DNA of 56,710 bases from positions 1 through 56,710 of IMG/VR virus record IMGVR_UViG_3300009168_000049, one strand, 5' to 3'. This document shows, in pieces, positions 40,363 to 48,482 of this stretch. This DNA is from a virus. The number at the start of each line of letters is the position of its first letter. Within the stretch, counting starts at the first letter, position 1. The notes beneath the pieces are model-generated. The model ran no database searches and had not been told where the DNA came from. It worked only from the letters and a program-made list of their open reading frames with translations. The position numbers were made by a program, and so were the translations under genes.

Positions 40363-40541
40363 TAGGGTTTGCCCCCGGCGAGCATGATCCGGGTGCGAGT
40401 CTCCTGTTTATGGACCCTGGAAAAATTGGCGATCCGCAACGTGAGCTGCGGAATGGTGAGCATTCGAAGGTCGCCCGCCGAGGCGGAGTAGTAACGATAC
40501 TCTTCCGCTCGCTCTACGACTCGACCGGCGACCCGAGAAAA
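40362..40541 (-). CDS. Frameshift extension of the tail assembly chaperone
   Basis: An open frame in the -1 phase relative to the 213-residue gene at 40514-41155, which it overlaps; it runs to 40362, touching the tape-measure start. It encodes about 58 residues (begins SRVAGRVVERAEEYRYYSAS, ends RIMLAGGKP). It has no start codon with a ribosome site. A TTTT run at 40538-40541 in the context CAT TTT CTC could allow a -1 slip, giving a fusion of about 264 residues. This is the standard gpG/gpGT type arrangement before tape measures; the exact slip site is inferred. Confidence 0.55.
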   Translation of the reverse strand, partial: FSRVAGRVVERAEEYRYYSASAGDLRMLTIPQLTLRIANFSRVHKQETRTRIMLAGGKP

Positions 40542-41155
40542 TGCGGTAAGACATCGCGCAGCATCGTCATGCCGTCGGCGATCGTGATCTGGGTCAGACC
40601 CCACGACGGCAGTGCACTCAGGCTGCTGTCGAGTGGCTTGGCCAGCGTCTCGATCATGTACTTGGTTTGCTGCACACTGTCGGCGGCCGAGAGCACATCC
40701 TCGATGTCGCCGTAGGTCTTGGCGAGAAACTCGAGCTCGCGGATTGGCGGCTTACCCTGCCCAGTTGGGATCGGCGTTCCCAGCTCAAACACGATCGCTT
40801 TGTCGATACCGTCACCCTCGCGGATCACCTTGCCAGGAGTGCCTTCCTCGATGTTGCCAAGAGCTTTGTCGATCGTGCGCGCCGCTGGAATCGGCATACT
40901 CAGGATGTCGGCCATCGTTACCGGCACCTGCACTCCGTTTGCGTAGTAGGTGACCTGTCGCACCATGCGCACGCGCTTAAGACGGCCCTCCCACGTCTTG
41001 GGTTGCCGCAGCGTTTGCGCCTCCGCAATGTGTTCGGTGAACGCCTGGAACATCAGCTGCTTGACGCTGGCGCTGTCGATCAGTTTGTCGCCCAGCTGGA
41101 ACGAGATTGCGACTCGTTCCGGCTGGAATGGCAGCTTCGTGACGTTCTCTACCAT
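40514..41155 (-). CDS. Tail assembly chaperone (gp41/gpG-like)
   Basis: A 213-residue protein between tail tube and tape measure, the canonical chaperone place. Beta-rich N-terminus (VENVTKLPFQPERVAISFQL), helical C-terminus (IEDVLSAADSVQQTKYMIET). It ends near an alternative -1 frame at 40362-40541, so a longer fusion product is likely. It would escort the tape measure during tail assembly and be absent from the virion. Confidence 0.75.
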   Translation of the reverse strand: MVENVTKLPFQPERVAISFQLGDKLIDSASVKQLMFQAFTEHIAEAQTLRQPKTWEGRLKRVRMVRQVTYYANGVQVPVTMADILSMPIPAARTIDKALGNIEEGTPGKVIREGDGIDKAIVFELGTPIPTGQGKPPIRELEFLAKTYGDIEDVLSAADSVQQTKYMIETLAKPLDSSLSALPSWGLTQITIADGMTMLRDVLPHFLGSPVES

Positions 41156-41158
41156 GAA

Positions 41159-41605
41159 CTACGCCGCTGTTGCGAAGGTGGGCTGGATGACCTGTTCAGT
41201 AGTCTCCAACGTTCCTGCTGGCAACAGCTCGTCGATCTCCTTGAACGAGATCGTCAGCGTCACCTCGTGGGTGTCGGATTTATCGTCACCGGTGCCGGTG
41301 CCTTTGGCGGCGCTGTAGACCAAGCCGTTGAAGTACTCGACCTGGAGCGTCACGTCACTACAGCCCTGGTACATCGCCAGCGGAATGCGCAGGTCTCTGA
41401 TGACCTTGATCTCCACCTCCGGGTTGGTCGGTTGCCGCTTGACGTAGCCCTGCGGCAGTGGATCGTTGTTGTAGGGACACAGCCGCCAAGTCGGCAGATC
41501 TTCCGACGAGAGCTTGTGCGAGATCGGTCCGTAGATCGCACCGGTATCGCAGTCGAGAAACGTCATCAGGATATTCTTGACACCAACTTGATTTTCACAC
41601 GTCAC
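41159..41605 (-). CDS. Tail tube protein (Mu gpM-like)
   Basis: A 148-residue beta-rich protein (VEIKVIRDLRIPLAMYQGCS, VTLQVEYFNGLVYSAAKGTG, EVTLTISFKEIDEL) just after the sheath gene, as in Mu. Length and place fit the inner tube protein. Three Cys are present. Confidence 0.8.
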   Translation of the reverse strand: MTCENQVGVKNILMTFLDCDTGAIYGPISHKLSSEDLPTWRLCPYNNDPLPQGYVKRQPTNPEVEIKVIRDLRIPLAMYQGCSDVTLQVEYFNGLVYSAAKGTGTGDDKSDTHEVTLTISFKEIDELLPAGTLETTEQVIQPTFATAA

Positions 41606-41626
41606 GGGACGATCTCCTTTCGCTGA

Positions 41627-41779
41627 TTATTTGTGCCGGGCGCCTTTGCGTGCAGGCAATTTACCGCCCTTGTCGGAGCGGCTGAACTTCTTGCCCACCT
41701 TTTTCGGAATGCCGAGGGTGGACTTCCCCGAGGCAGCGGCGCGCATGGCGCGCCGCTGTGCTTCTGATTTGGGAGGCAT
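41627..41779 (-). CDS. Small basic protein, DUF3008-like
   Basis: About 50 residues from ATG 41779 (GGAG upstream). [20 protein letters not shown] followed by [19 protein letters not shown] matches a widespread family of small Lys/Arg-rich phage proteins with the 'MPPKSKAQRRAM---A-G-STLGIPK' start. Function unknown; perhaps DNA or capsid associated. An extension to 41809 is open but unsupported. Confidence 0.75.
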   Translation of the reverse strand: MPPKSEAQRRAMRAAASGKSTLGIPKKVGKKFSRSDKGGKLPARKGARHK

Positions 41780-41810
41780 CTCTCTGCTCCAGCGATAGAT
41801 CATCACCACG

Positions 41811-43328
41811 CTAGCAGTTGCTCAACATGGCCGGTTGCGCGTTGACGATGATGGTGGAGATGCGGACCGGCGGCCGGTAGGTGAAGTCGATCCACAACTT
41901 GCCCGGAATGCCCTGGCATTTCGGCGCCACCTCAAAGTCGGTCTTGAGCTGGATATCCTGGTCGATGTTCTCGAATTCCGAGAACAGATAGCCGACCTGG
42001 CTCTTCGCCCAAGCCCGGAACTGACCGAGGATCATGCGCGGGTTGGTACCACGAACGCCAGCCGGCACCGTGGTGTTCTTGGTGAACAGGCCGAGACCCA
42101 CCACCTGGCCCAGTGCAATCGCCGCCTGATCGGCGGTCGCGGCCGCGAGACGCCGCGAGTTGACGTTCCACCAGGTCGCGTTGAGCCGACCGTTCTCATC
42201 GTAGCGATTGTTGGTGGAGTCATTAACGATCATCGGCTGGGTCATCGAGCCGGTGCCACCCTGGAGCGGAACGGTGACGACAAAGCCGGTGGCCTGAAGC
42301 AGCTGCTGCTCGTCGAAAGTGAAGCACTGGAAGCAGGCTTCCGGCTGACGCAGGCAAGGCAACACACCGAAGTTCGGTCCCTGCACGCTCATCTCCGGAT
42401 GATCGATGGTCGAGCAGCAGGAATGCGCCGCATAGGCTGCGGCTTTCAGCCAGCCCGCAATCGGATCAGTTGTGCACTGGGCAATGCGGCTGACCTCGGC
42501 CGAGTTGGTGTCGGCGGCGAGAATCTGACCGAATGAGCCGTAATTGTAGGTGTAGCCGTGACCGAAGCACTGCGGCTTGTCGCACGACCAGGCCGAAGCG
42601 ATGTAGGCGATCATCGCATCCTGCCAGTCATCATTAGCATAGAGCATGCCGATGCAGCAGTAGCAGCACTCGCCGAGGATGGCCTGATAATCCGGCACGA
42701 CGATGGCACCGTGCGCACCCTGCACGGTCTGCGTAAACGCCATCTCGACACCAGCCGGCGCGTAATCACGCCGTTGGTGCCAGTTGTAGATGACGTTGAG
42801 ACCGTTGCCGACAGTGCCCGCATTCTTGGCGGTCAGCGTGATGACGCCCGCTGTTGCAGCAGCGGTAAAAGGCAGACCAGGTTCGGCTTCGAGCGCCAAC
42901 ACGATATTGGCAGCAATCTCTGTCGCGGTGTCGGCTTCGTGCACCCGCACAGAAGTGTTGTAGCGACCATCGACCATGAACAGATCGACACGGCCATCGC
43001 TTTCCGCGTCTCCGGTGAAGGTCAACGTGTATGCCGCCTTGGTGGTGGCCCCCATGTCGGCGTCGTCCCAGGGCAACGCGAAGAACTCCATCGCGTTGTT
43101 CGGGCAGCAAGCGAACGCCGTCTTGAGTCCTTCAGCGATGATGCTGCCTTCACCAAACAACCCATCGACATCACGCAGCGACGGAATCTTGAGCAGCTCG
43201 CCACTAAGGGCAGTGCCCGTGTCGAGCTTCTGACCCTCGATCAGAATTCGGCACTTGCTCTTGTAAGCGTTGAGGGAAGGATCGAAGCAGATGCGGATCG
43301 CGCCGGACCGCAGGCTGTCGATTGACAT
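41811..43328 (-). CDS. Contractile tail sheath protein (Mu gpL-like)
   Basis: A 505-residue protein before the tail tube gene. The core ([38 protein letters not shown]) and the C-terminal [20 protein letters not shown] match the Mu gpL/sheath class. Cys-rich sections ([43 protein letters not shown]) are unusual for a sheath. The major contractile component of the tail. Confidence 0.85.
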   Translation of the reverse strand: MSIDSLRSGAIRICFDPSLNAYKSKCRILIEGQKLDTGTALSGELLKIPSLRDVDGLFGEGSIIAEGLKTAFACCPNNAMEFFALPWDDADMGATTKAAYTLTFTGDAESDGRVDLFMVDGRYNTSVRVHEADTATEIAANIVLALEAEPGLPFTAAATAGVITLTAKNAGTVGNGLNVIYNWHQRRDYAPAGVEMAFTQTVQGAHGAIVVPDYQAILGECCYCCIGMLYANDDWQDAMIAYIASAWSCDKPQCFGHGYTYNYGSFGQILAADTNSAEVSRIAQCTTDPIAGWLKAAAYAAHSCCSTIDHPEMSVQGPNFGVLPCLRQPEACFQCFTFDEQQLLQATGFVVTVPLQGGTGSMTQPMIVNDSTNNRYDENGRLNATWWNVNSRRLAAATADQAAIALGQVVGLGLFTKNTTVPAGVRGTNPRMILGQFRAWAKSQVGYLFSEFENIDQDIQLKTDFEVAPKCQGIPGKLWIDFTYRPPVRISTIIVNAQPAMLSNC

Positions 43329-43371
43329 GGGGTCGCTCCTTTTCGCCGGGTCGGCGGGTTAGGGGTTTGGA

Positions 43372-43668
43372 CTACTCGCGAGGCTTCGGGGCGCCGGTAC
43401 CGGGCGCTTGCTCACCGGTCGGTTGGATGGTCTGGCGGCCGCCACCGACGTTTTGTGCGGTCGGGCCTTTCTCGTACGACTTCGGCCGGCGTGGTGCTGC
43501 ACCGGTAGCCTTGTCATCGCCGCCTTCGACTTCGAGATCGCCCCAGTGATGCACCAGGCGGCGAATGTACGGGTCGTCGGTGACTGGGATGAATTTGTCG
43601 GATGGAATCACGCGGCCTTCGAAGAACGCCTTGCGGCCTTCCTTTGCCTTCACGTAGATCATGGCCAT
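43372..43668 (-). CDS. DUF2635-type tail protein (Mu gp38-like)
   Basis: About 98 residues from ATG 43668 (AGGAGG upstream); an upstream frame to 43767 lies inside the previous gene. MAMIYVKAKEGRKAFFEGRV then DKFIPVTDDPYIRRLVHHWG is the DUF2635 pattern ('VK----G-----G--VP-----RRL--GD'). A disordered Pro/Gly-rich tail follows. Just upstream of the sheath gene, as in Mu. Confidence 0.75.
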   Translation of the reverse strand: MAMIYVKAKEGRKAFFEGRVIPSDKFIPVTDDPYIRRLVHHWGDLEVEGGDDKATGAAPRRPKSYEKGPTAQNVGGGRQTIQPTGEQAPGTGAPKPRE

Positions 43669-43706
43669 GTCTGGCCTCCTGTTTGTCGAGGTGGAAAAAC
43701 GGGTCG

Positions 43707-44270
43707 TTACGGGCATGGATCCACCGGCTCGGGACAAGGATCCGGAACGCAGCTCGCCGGCGCACACAGACTAAAGCCGATACTAAACGGCTCGCCGAAC
43801 TCCGTGACTGGCGCACACCAGCGATAGGTCGCCATGAACGTGAAGGTCAGCGTGACGGCGAACGGCTCAGCCTCGATCACCAGTCCACGAAAAGCAATGC
43901 GCTCACCACCGGGTGTTTCCCAGCGCGTCAGATTGGCCAGCAGCTTGTCGCGAATAGCTTCGTAATCGTAGTAGCTCCAGAACGGCGTCTCGGTACCGTT
44001 GGCCTTCTTGTAGCGCGCTGGCTCCAACCAGAAATCGACGATGAAGGTATCGACGATTTCGAACATGTCGTGGCTGCTGCGCTGTGGCGGATCCGCAGTC
44101 GAGCGAATAAACGCCACCATCGCCAGCGGCAGTGTCGGCACGTTCTCCTTGGTGATGGAGACCTCCGACACCGCCAGGGCTCTCCCGCCGAGCTCGGGAA
44201 ACCACAAGCCAATCTGCTCGGCGAGCGCCGGTAGAAAACGCACCTTCGGCGGTTTTACCAGCGCATTCAT
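43707..44270 (-). CDS. Tail terminator-like protein (Mu gp37-like)
   Basis: A 187-residue protein between gp10-like and sheath genes, where Mu gp37 lies. The core (IGLWFPELGGRALAVSEVSI, THDMFEIVDTFIVDFWLEPA-type strands, VIEAEPFAVTLTFTFMATYR) suits a tail terminator. The C-terminus is a Cys/Pro tail (CAPASCVPDPCPEPVDPCP). Confidence 0.65.
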   Translation of the reverse strand: MNALVKPPKVRFLPALAEQIGLWFPELGGRALAVSEVSITKENVPTLPLAMVAFIRSTADPPQRSSHDMFEIVDTFIVDFWLEPARYKKANGTETPFWSYYDYEAIRDKLLANLTRWETPGGERIAFRGLVIEAEPFAVTLTFTFMATYRWCAPVTEFGEPFSIGFSLCAPASCVPDPCPEPVDPCP

Positions 44271-44273
44271 CGA

Positions 44274-44495
44274 TCAGGAATTCTGCTCGTCTTTGTCATA
44301 CACATCGAGCCTGCGCGCGATGTCGTCGACGGTGACGTTGTGCTTCACCGACAACTGCTGTGCAATCTGCTGCTTGGAGAAACCGGCTGCGGTCAGCCTC
44401 CGGTACTCGCCGGCAAGCATCTCGTCCTGCGATGGCGGAGGCGCATCCGCTGCGATGTCTTCTTGGTTCTTGGTGTCGTCTTCGTCTGGAATCAT
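44274..44495 (-). CDS. Small acidic protein with HTH-like end
   Basis: About 73 residues from ATG 44495 (GAGGAG upstream). Acidic disordered start (MIPDEDDTKNQEDIAADAP), then a helix-turn-helix-like end (RLTAAGFSKQQIAQQLSVKH). Embedded in the head-tail joining genes. Role unknown. Confidence 0.7.
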   Translation of the reverse strand: MIPDEDDTKNQEDIAADAPPPSQDEMLAGEYRRLTAAGFSKQQIAQQLSVKHNVTVDDIARRLDVYDKDEQNS

Positions 44496-44512
44496 TGTCT
44501 TTACTCCTCGGG

Positions 44513-44878
44513 TTAAACTCTCGACCATTCCACCCAGCGCCCTAGTTTACCGGCTTGCATGCCTTCCTTCAGGGCATCGTCACTCATTTTGCGCCGTGCC
44601 ATCTTGCTGGTGCCACGGCGCAAGAACCCGGAGTATGGCGCACTGGTACCAATCGTGACAGAATCATTCGTGACTTCCGATCGGATCGTCGCTTTCAGCC
44701 GTCCGGTCCGGCTGTTTGGCCAGGCGCCCGGGCTGCTCGCCGGCGGATAGTTGCCCATGCCACTGCGAAAGGCTTTCGTCCCGGCGTCACCGATTGCGTG
44801 CATCCAGCGCCGGATCTCTTCGACATTCTTGCGAGCGTGAAAGCGCCCCCAAGGTGAAAACTCGATCGTGATGCTCAT
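44513..44878 (-). CDS. HK97 gp10-like / virion morphogenesis protein
   Basis: A 121-residue protein with the gp10-like layout: helix VEEIRRWMHAIGDAGTKAFR, then PNSRTGRLKATIRSEVTNDS and SVTIGTSAPYSGFLRRGTSK, the typical 'TG-L--SI-----GTSAPYA---EFG' run. It belongs to the head-tail joining or tail completion group. Confidence 0.75.
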   Translation of the reverse strand: MSITIEFSPWGRFHARKNVEEIRRWMHAIGDAGTKAFRSGMGNYPPASSPGAWPNSRTGRLKATIRSEVTNDSVTIGTSAPYSGFLRRGTSKMARRKMSDDALKEGMQAGKLGRWVEWSRV

Positions 44879-44958
44879 TGCGTGTTGGCCGCGAACAGGA
44901 CGATGGCACAGATCACGGCCAGTGCGAGCAGCGCCACGACCACGGTCCGAGTGTTCAC
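44875..44958 (-). CDS. Tiny single-span membrane peptide, 27 residues
   Basis: MNTRTVVVALLALAVICAIV then LFAANTQ: one hydrophobic helix with short polar ends. GTG start overlaps the stop of the upstream gene (GTGA) and its stop overlaps the next ATG (ATGA), so the three genes are chained without gap. The chaining is the main evidence. Unknown function. Confidence 0.5.
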   Translation of the reverse strand: MNTRTVVVALLALAVICAIVLFAANTQ

Positions 44959-45401
44959 AGCGCGACCGATGAGGGTTGCGGCCGCAGACTATCCTGTGGC
45001 GGGATTGCCTGATCCGACTTTTCGATCAGGCGCGTGGTCAGCGTGGTCCAGCCTTTAATTTCGGTATAGCCAAGCACCTTGTACCAGCGCGGCTGTGCCT
45101 TGCGGAATTCCTCGTAAATGAACGCGGTATCACTAAACTCGGCCAAGCCATCGCGCACCGTGATGGCGTGCGTCGCCTTGGTGACTGGATCCAGAATAGA
45201 ATAACCAACCTGGCCGACGAATGACGGCAGTCCGTAGTGCGACTTGATCCGCGCCCAGGCCCAGACCACACCGACCCGGCGCAGCTCCATGGTCGACGCG
45301 TTCACCACGACGTCCTTTTGCGAACACAGCGCCACGCGATGGGTCAGCTCGTGAATCTTAGGAGCGCCGGGATCCTTCACGACTTTAGCTCCATCAGGCA
45401 C
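44955..45401 (-). CDS. Head-tail joining protein
   Basis: A 148-residue protein, GTG start. The body (ELRRVGVVWAWARIKSHYGL, then PRWYKVLGYTEIKGWTTLTT) resembles phage head completion/stopper proteins with a 'R--KVLGV-----G--L-L---' end. Position between adaptor and gp10-like genes supports this. Confidence 0.65.
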   Translation of the reverse strand: MPDGAKVVKDPGAPKIHELTHRVALCSQKDVVVNASTMELRRVGVVWAWARIKSHYGLPSFVGQVGYSILDPVTKATHAITVRDGLAEFSDTAFIYEEFRKAQPRWYKVLGYTEIKGWTTLTTRLIEKSDQAIPPQDSLRPQPSSVAL

Positions 45402-45565
45402 GTATGCCGCCGGATATTTGGCTCCAGCGGCTTCTCGATACCAAACATGGTCAGCACTGGCTCACCACGGTCGGCCATCTGACGCGCCTCCGGACAATCG
45501 GCCCGATGCGCCAGCACGCCACCGCGACCGTCACTGGTCAACGCGATATCACGAACGTCATTCAC
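45377..45565 (-). CDS. Small hypothetical protein, 62 residues
   Basis: GTG start at 45565 (MNDVRDIALTSDGRGGVLAH) after the previous stop. Contains RADCPEARQMADRGEPVLTM and RRHTCLMELKS. Unrecognised; in the head-tail gene group. It overlaps the next gene by 25 bases. Confidence 0.6.
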   Translation of the reverse strand: MNDVRDIALTSDGRGGVLAHRADCPEARQMADRGEPVLTMFGIEKPLEPNIRRHTCLMELKS

Positions 45566-45752
45566 TGGGTGCTTCCGAAGTAGTAGACGACGACGGCGGC
45601 TGAGGTTTCTCAACCGCAGCCAAAATTGCTTGCTTCAGTTCATCCGTCGGTGGCTTGCGACCGTAGTCGGTTTCGTCCCACCATCGCTGCTTTAATTCAA
45701 GCGACAGCGTCATGAACTGCGGAGTACCAATAAAGTCAGGATCTTTGCTCAT
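45558..45752 (-). CDS. Small hypothetical protein, 64 residues
   Basis: Starts MSKDPDFIGTPQFMTLSLEL; acidic, Ser/Pro-rich end (PQPPSSSTTSEAPSE). TGATG overlap with the upstream adaptor gene. Unrecognised; head-tail region. Confidence 0.65.
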   Translation of the reverse strand: MSKDPDFIGTPQFMTLSLELKQRWWDETDYGRKPPTDELKQAILAAVEKPQPPSSSTTSEAPSE

Positions 45753-46453
45753 CAGAATGCCTCCGGGTCGGCCACCCTCCAAGTTTCGAGCGCCCCGGAG
45801 ATCATGGCGATATTGTTGCTGCCCTGAAGGCCAGCAAGACCGGCGCGGGTCTCGACCCGGTTGCGCTGGGTGAGCAGCTCGTCACCTGGATGCTCGATAC
45901 ACCAGGTGATGAATTGCAGCATGCCGAGAACAACTGTCGCCGGCACATCCTGCACTGACTTGTAGCCGGCTCGATACGAAATCAGCATGCCGCCGTTGAT
46001 GTTCATCACCGAGCACGGATCGCAACAGTTCGACAGATCGATGAAGTCCTTGCGAATCGGAATGCGGATCTTGCGCATGCCCGGGGCGATACGAAACATG
46101 GTGCGGTCGTTCACGTGATTACCGCCGTATAGGTAGACATAGCCATCGGCGCTGGGATACTTCAGCCGATACGGATAGGTCATGCGGTGGGTGCGCGTGC
46201 TGGACGGCACCTCGACCGCTTCCTCGACCGTGCGCTGTCCCGAGAGCAGCAGCCCGGTGTACTGCTGCGCCGATTCCAGCGAGGCCGACCGATAGAGCCG
46301 CAGCTGGTCGTCAGTAGTGGACGGTACGTCGTCGATCTTGGCATGGCTGCGAATGAACTCGATACCAAGCCGGGCGTCCCAATCGAACGTCTTCTCCTCG
46401 CCGATGGGGATCGGCGAGACGTTGAGCGGTTTGTTGGGAACGAAGCCTAGCAT
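45752..46453 (-). CDS. Head-tail adaptor (HK97 gp6-like)
   Basis: A 233-residue protein. The helix-rich N-terminus (IEFIRSHAKIDDVPSTTDDQ, then YRSASLESAQQYTGLLLSG) carries the gp6 pattern 'K-HLR-------DD--I---I-AA-----YTG'. Unlike short gp6 proteins it has an added beta section and a Cys pair (SNCCDPCSVMNING) before a helical C-terminus. Confidence 0.7.
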   Translation of the reverse strand: MLGFVPNKPLNVSPIPIGEEKTFDWDARLGIEFIRSHAKIDDVPSTTDDQLRLYRSASLESAQQYTGLLLSGQRTVEEAVEVPSSTRTHRMTYPYRLKYPSADGYVYLYGGNHVNDRTMFRIAPGMRKIRIPIRKDFIDLSNCCDPCSVMNINGGMLISYRAGYKSVQDVPATVVLGMLQFITWCIEHPGDELLTQRNRVETRAGLAGLQGSNNIAMISGALETWRVADPEAF

Positions 46454-47145
46454 TTAATGATACCAATATCAAAGCAGTCAGTCCGGCTGAAACAAACACA
46501 GTCGCAGTCCATGGCTGTTTGCAACACGGTGAGCCGCCACACCTCACACTCGCTCGCCGCCGGTGAGACAATCACCGGAAAACTGACGTTGAAAAAGCGG
46601 CTGTCGACCGAGGCCGGTCCGACACTGACATGCGGCGTCGCGATCACGGCGGCCGCATCGATGCCGACGGCAATCATCACCTCAAAGACGGTCGTGTTGG
46701 TGCCATCGGAGGCGGAGACGTAAAACCGCTCCTCGCCCTTGAAATTGGTCGACGGCAGATAGGTAAACGAGCCATCGGGCTTGAGATCAAGCTTGCCGTG
46801 CTTCGGCCCATACAGCGTCAGCAGCTTGAAGGTGAGTGTGGTCAGCTCGGGATCGATGATCATATGGGTGAGCGTGTTTTCCAGCGGCGCATTCATCGCG
46901 GTGGAAAACTTCACGTCCGAGGTCGCTTGCGGCGGCATGTTGCTGCCGACCGGCGCCGGACAAGTGTCCATCTGCTCGATCTGGAATTGGGGCGTGCAAT
47001 GCAGCTGGCCAATCGGCACCGCCCACGGCGCGTAGCCGACCGAGACCTTGGTCACCGTCCCAGGCTTGAGATTGATTTTCTCGCAGCAGCACTTCTGACA
47101 GGCCGCATCGACCGCCGTGTAATCCTCGACCGTGAAATGCATCAT
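46447..47145 (-). CDS. Putative capsid decoration protein with cadherin-like domain
   Basis: A 232-residue protein. The middle section (GPKHGKLDLKPDGSFTYLPS then TNFKGEERFYVSASDGTNTT) matches bacterial cadherin-like repeats ('G-L-L--DGSFTYTP---F-G-D-F-Y---D'). The ends are Cys-rich (DAACQKCCCEKINL; CDCVCFSRTDCFD). Such beta sandwiches often decorate capsids. Start M or second M (ATG ATG). Confidence 0.68.
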   Translation of the reverse strand: MMHFTVEDYTAVDAACQKCCCEKINLKPGTVTKVSVGYAPWAVPIGQLHCTPQFQIEQMDTCPAPVGSNMPPQATSDVKFSTAMNAPLENTLTHMIIDPELTTLTFKLLTLYGPKHGKLDLKPDGSFTYLPSTNFKGEERFYVSASDGTNTTVFEVMIAVGIDAAAVIATPHVSVGPASVDSRFFNVSFPVIVSPAASECEVWRLTVLQTAMDCDCVCFSRTDCFDIGIIKC

Positions 47146-47170
47146 GGCTGCGTTCCTGTTGGAGAGGTGG

Positions 47171-47195
47171 CCGGAGGCCCGTTAAGAGCCTCCGG
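47171..47195 (-). other. Intergenic stem-loop
   Basis: CCGGAGGC (47171-47178) pairs with GCCTCCGG (47188-47195) around a 9-base loop, between 47204-47356 and 46447-47145. No U-tract on the minus strand. May modulate or stabilise the mRNA. Confidence 0.4.
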
Positions 47196-47203
47196 TGCTC
47201 ACA

Positions 47204-47356
47204 TCACTGTGCGCGTTGCTCGCGTGCAGTCGACTCGTTCTCAGCCGCCGCAGCCTCAGCGGTCGCGGTGGTGGTGGCGCAGTCGAAGCAAGGCGGGGTG
47301 GCAAGTGCGATAGCCGGATTGGCTCCGCAAGCAGCACTACATCTCACTGGAATCAT
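47204..47356 (-). CDS. Small Cys-containing protein, 50 residues
   Basis: MIPVRCSAACGANPAIALAT then PPCFDC and an Ala/Thr/Glu tail. Four Cys pairs-like positions (C6, C10, C23, C26). AAGGAGAG is well placed before ATG 47356, inside the end of the upstream gene. The N-terminal signature also occurs in the 30-residue peptide at 23654-23746. Unrecognised; head region position suggests a virion or assembly role. Confidence 0.65.
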   Translation of the reverse strand: MIPVRCSAACGANPAIALATPPCFDCATTTATAEAAAAENESTAREQRAQ

Positions 47357-47618
47357 GACGCTCTCCTTTCTTGAGCTTCGGCTTGGGTAGTTCAGGTGCC
47401 GTGTAGGCCTCGATCTCGGCGTCGGTCATCGGCCGCGCGTAGCCGTGAGTGATCAGGTAATTCGCGGCCTCCGGCGGCAGCGCCGCGAACTTGGTCCCCT
47501 TGTCCCACTCGATGCGCACGGTCGGCATAAAGTAAGACGGTTTGTAATCAAACCACTGGCTGTCCGCTCCTTGACCAGTCGCGACATTCATCACAACGAG
47601 GACTTCGGTATCTGCCAC
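47337..47618 (-). CDS. Hypothetical head-region protein, 93 residues
   Basis: Contains AALPPEAANYLITHGYARPM then TDAEIEAYTAPELPKPKLKK: the first half strand-rich, the end a Pro/Lys tail. From memory, small proteins of this kind accompany capsid decoration genes. Unknown function. Confidence 0.7.
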   Translation of the reverse strand: MADTEVLVVMNVATGQGADSQWFDYKPSYFMPTVRIEWDKGTKFAALPPEAANYLITHGYARPMTDAEIEAYTAPELPKPKLKKGERHDSSEM

Positions 47619-47998
47619 GGGGTAAACTTTCGTTGGAGCTTCGCGATCCAGCCGAGATCCGGATTTATCTTGCGCTTCAATTTGACGGTGGCACGCACAT
47701 CGTCCGGCGTGTCGACCTCCTGAATAACGCGGATGAACCCGTAGATATCAGCCGTGAAAGCCAACTGCTTGGATGATTCCGGACCGACCAGCCGCATCGA
47801 CATTGGCGACAGCATCGTCGGACGACCATTGGCCACCAGGATGTCGGCAACGTTCGGCACGTAGGGACTGAACTGCGCACCGTTATCGGAGGCAAACACG
47901 AACAGCCGGCCGAGCTTGCCGGTGGGAGGAAGCTGGCCCCGAATGAAAACCCGATCCCCGGGGCCGACCCGCAGCGTATTGCCGACTTGCACCCTCAC
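47591..47998 (-). CDS. Hypothetical head-region protein, 135 residues
   Basis: GTG start. Beta-rich (VGNTLRVGPGDRVFIRGQLP, then LGRLFVFASDNGAQFSPYVP), basic C-terminus (KLKRKINPDLGWIAKLQRKF). Unrecognised; lies directly after the two decoration-type paralogues. Confidence 0.7.
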   Translation of the reverse strand: MRVQVGNTLRVGPGDRVFIRGQLPPTGKLGRLFVFASDNGAQFSPYVPNVADILVANGRPTMLSPMSMRLVGPESSKQLAFTADIYGFIRVIQEVDTPDDVRATVKLKRKINPDLGWIAKLQRKFTPWQIPKSSL

Positions 47999-48001
47999 GG
48001 A

Positions 48002-48421
48002 TCAGGTTCGCGGTCCAGACAACGAGATCACCACTTCGATCTTGCCGGTATCACCACTCACCGGCTCCACCTGGATGAACGCATCCGGCTTGCACGGCAA
48101 CGTCGCCGTACAGATCGCACCGGCTTTGGTGCCGGCCGGAATGGTGATGGAGACATCACCCACCGGAACGGCGCCCCAGGACGCCACGCAGGTGGGCACG
48201 TCCTGCACTTTGTACTGCGGCAGCAGTGGCGCGCACGGATTCACCGGATCCGGTGGTGCGGCCGCGAACTCGAAGACCGCATCGGCCACGATATCCGCCA
48301 CCACGTGAAACGTGAACGAAAAACCGGCGTGACGGCGCAGATCGACCGCCGGCTGGAGGTTGACTGCGGTGATTGCTCGCCACGCCACCACACCTTGATG
48401 TTGAGACGCAAAGTTGATCAT
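48002..48421 (-). CDS. Putative capsid decoration protein, copy 2
   Basis: A 139-residue beta-rich protein that is a clear paralogue of the next upstream gene (48483-48875). Both begin with N-x2-ASQHQGV-AW, have RRH--FSFTF, an APP--(V/A)-PC motif, I(P)-AGTKAGAICTA-LPC(K/R)PDAF and end LSGPR. A tandem pair right after the capsid gene suggests decoration or head-fibre subunits. Unrecognised family. Confidence 0.75.
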   Translation of the reverse strand: MINFASQHQGVVAWRAITAVNLQPAVDLRRHAGFSFTFHVVADIVADAVFEFAAAPPDPVNPCAPLLPQYKVQDVPTCVASWGAVPVGDVSITIPAGTKAGAICTATLPCKPDAFIQVEPVSGDTGKIEVVISLSGPRT

Positions 48422-48441
48422 GCCGAACTCCCTGTCGCAGA

Positions 48442-48469
48442 GCGTAGCTGCCCGAGCGGGCAGCTACGC
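48442..48469 (-). other. Strong stem-loop between decoration paralogues
   Basis: GCGTAGCTGCCC (48442-48453) pairs perfectly over 12 bases with GGGCAGCTACGC (48458-48469) around a GAGC tetraloop, in the 61-base gap between the two paralogues. No U-tract follows on the minus strand. May set relative expression or mark an mRNA processing site. Confidence 0.55.
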
Positions 48470-48482
48470 CTGCTCTCTGCTA

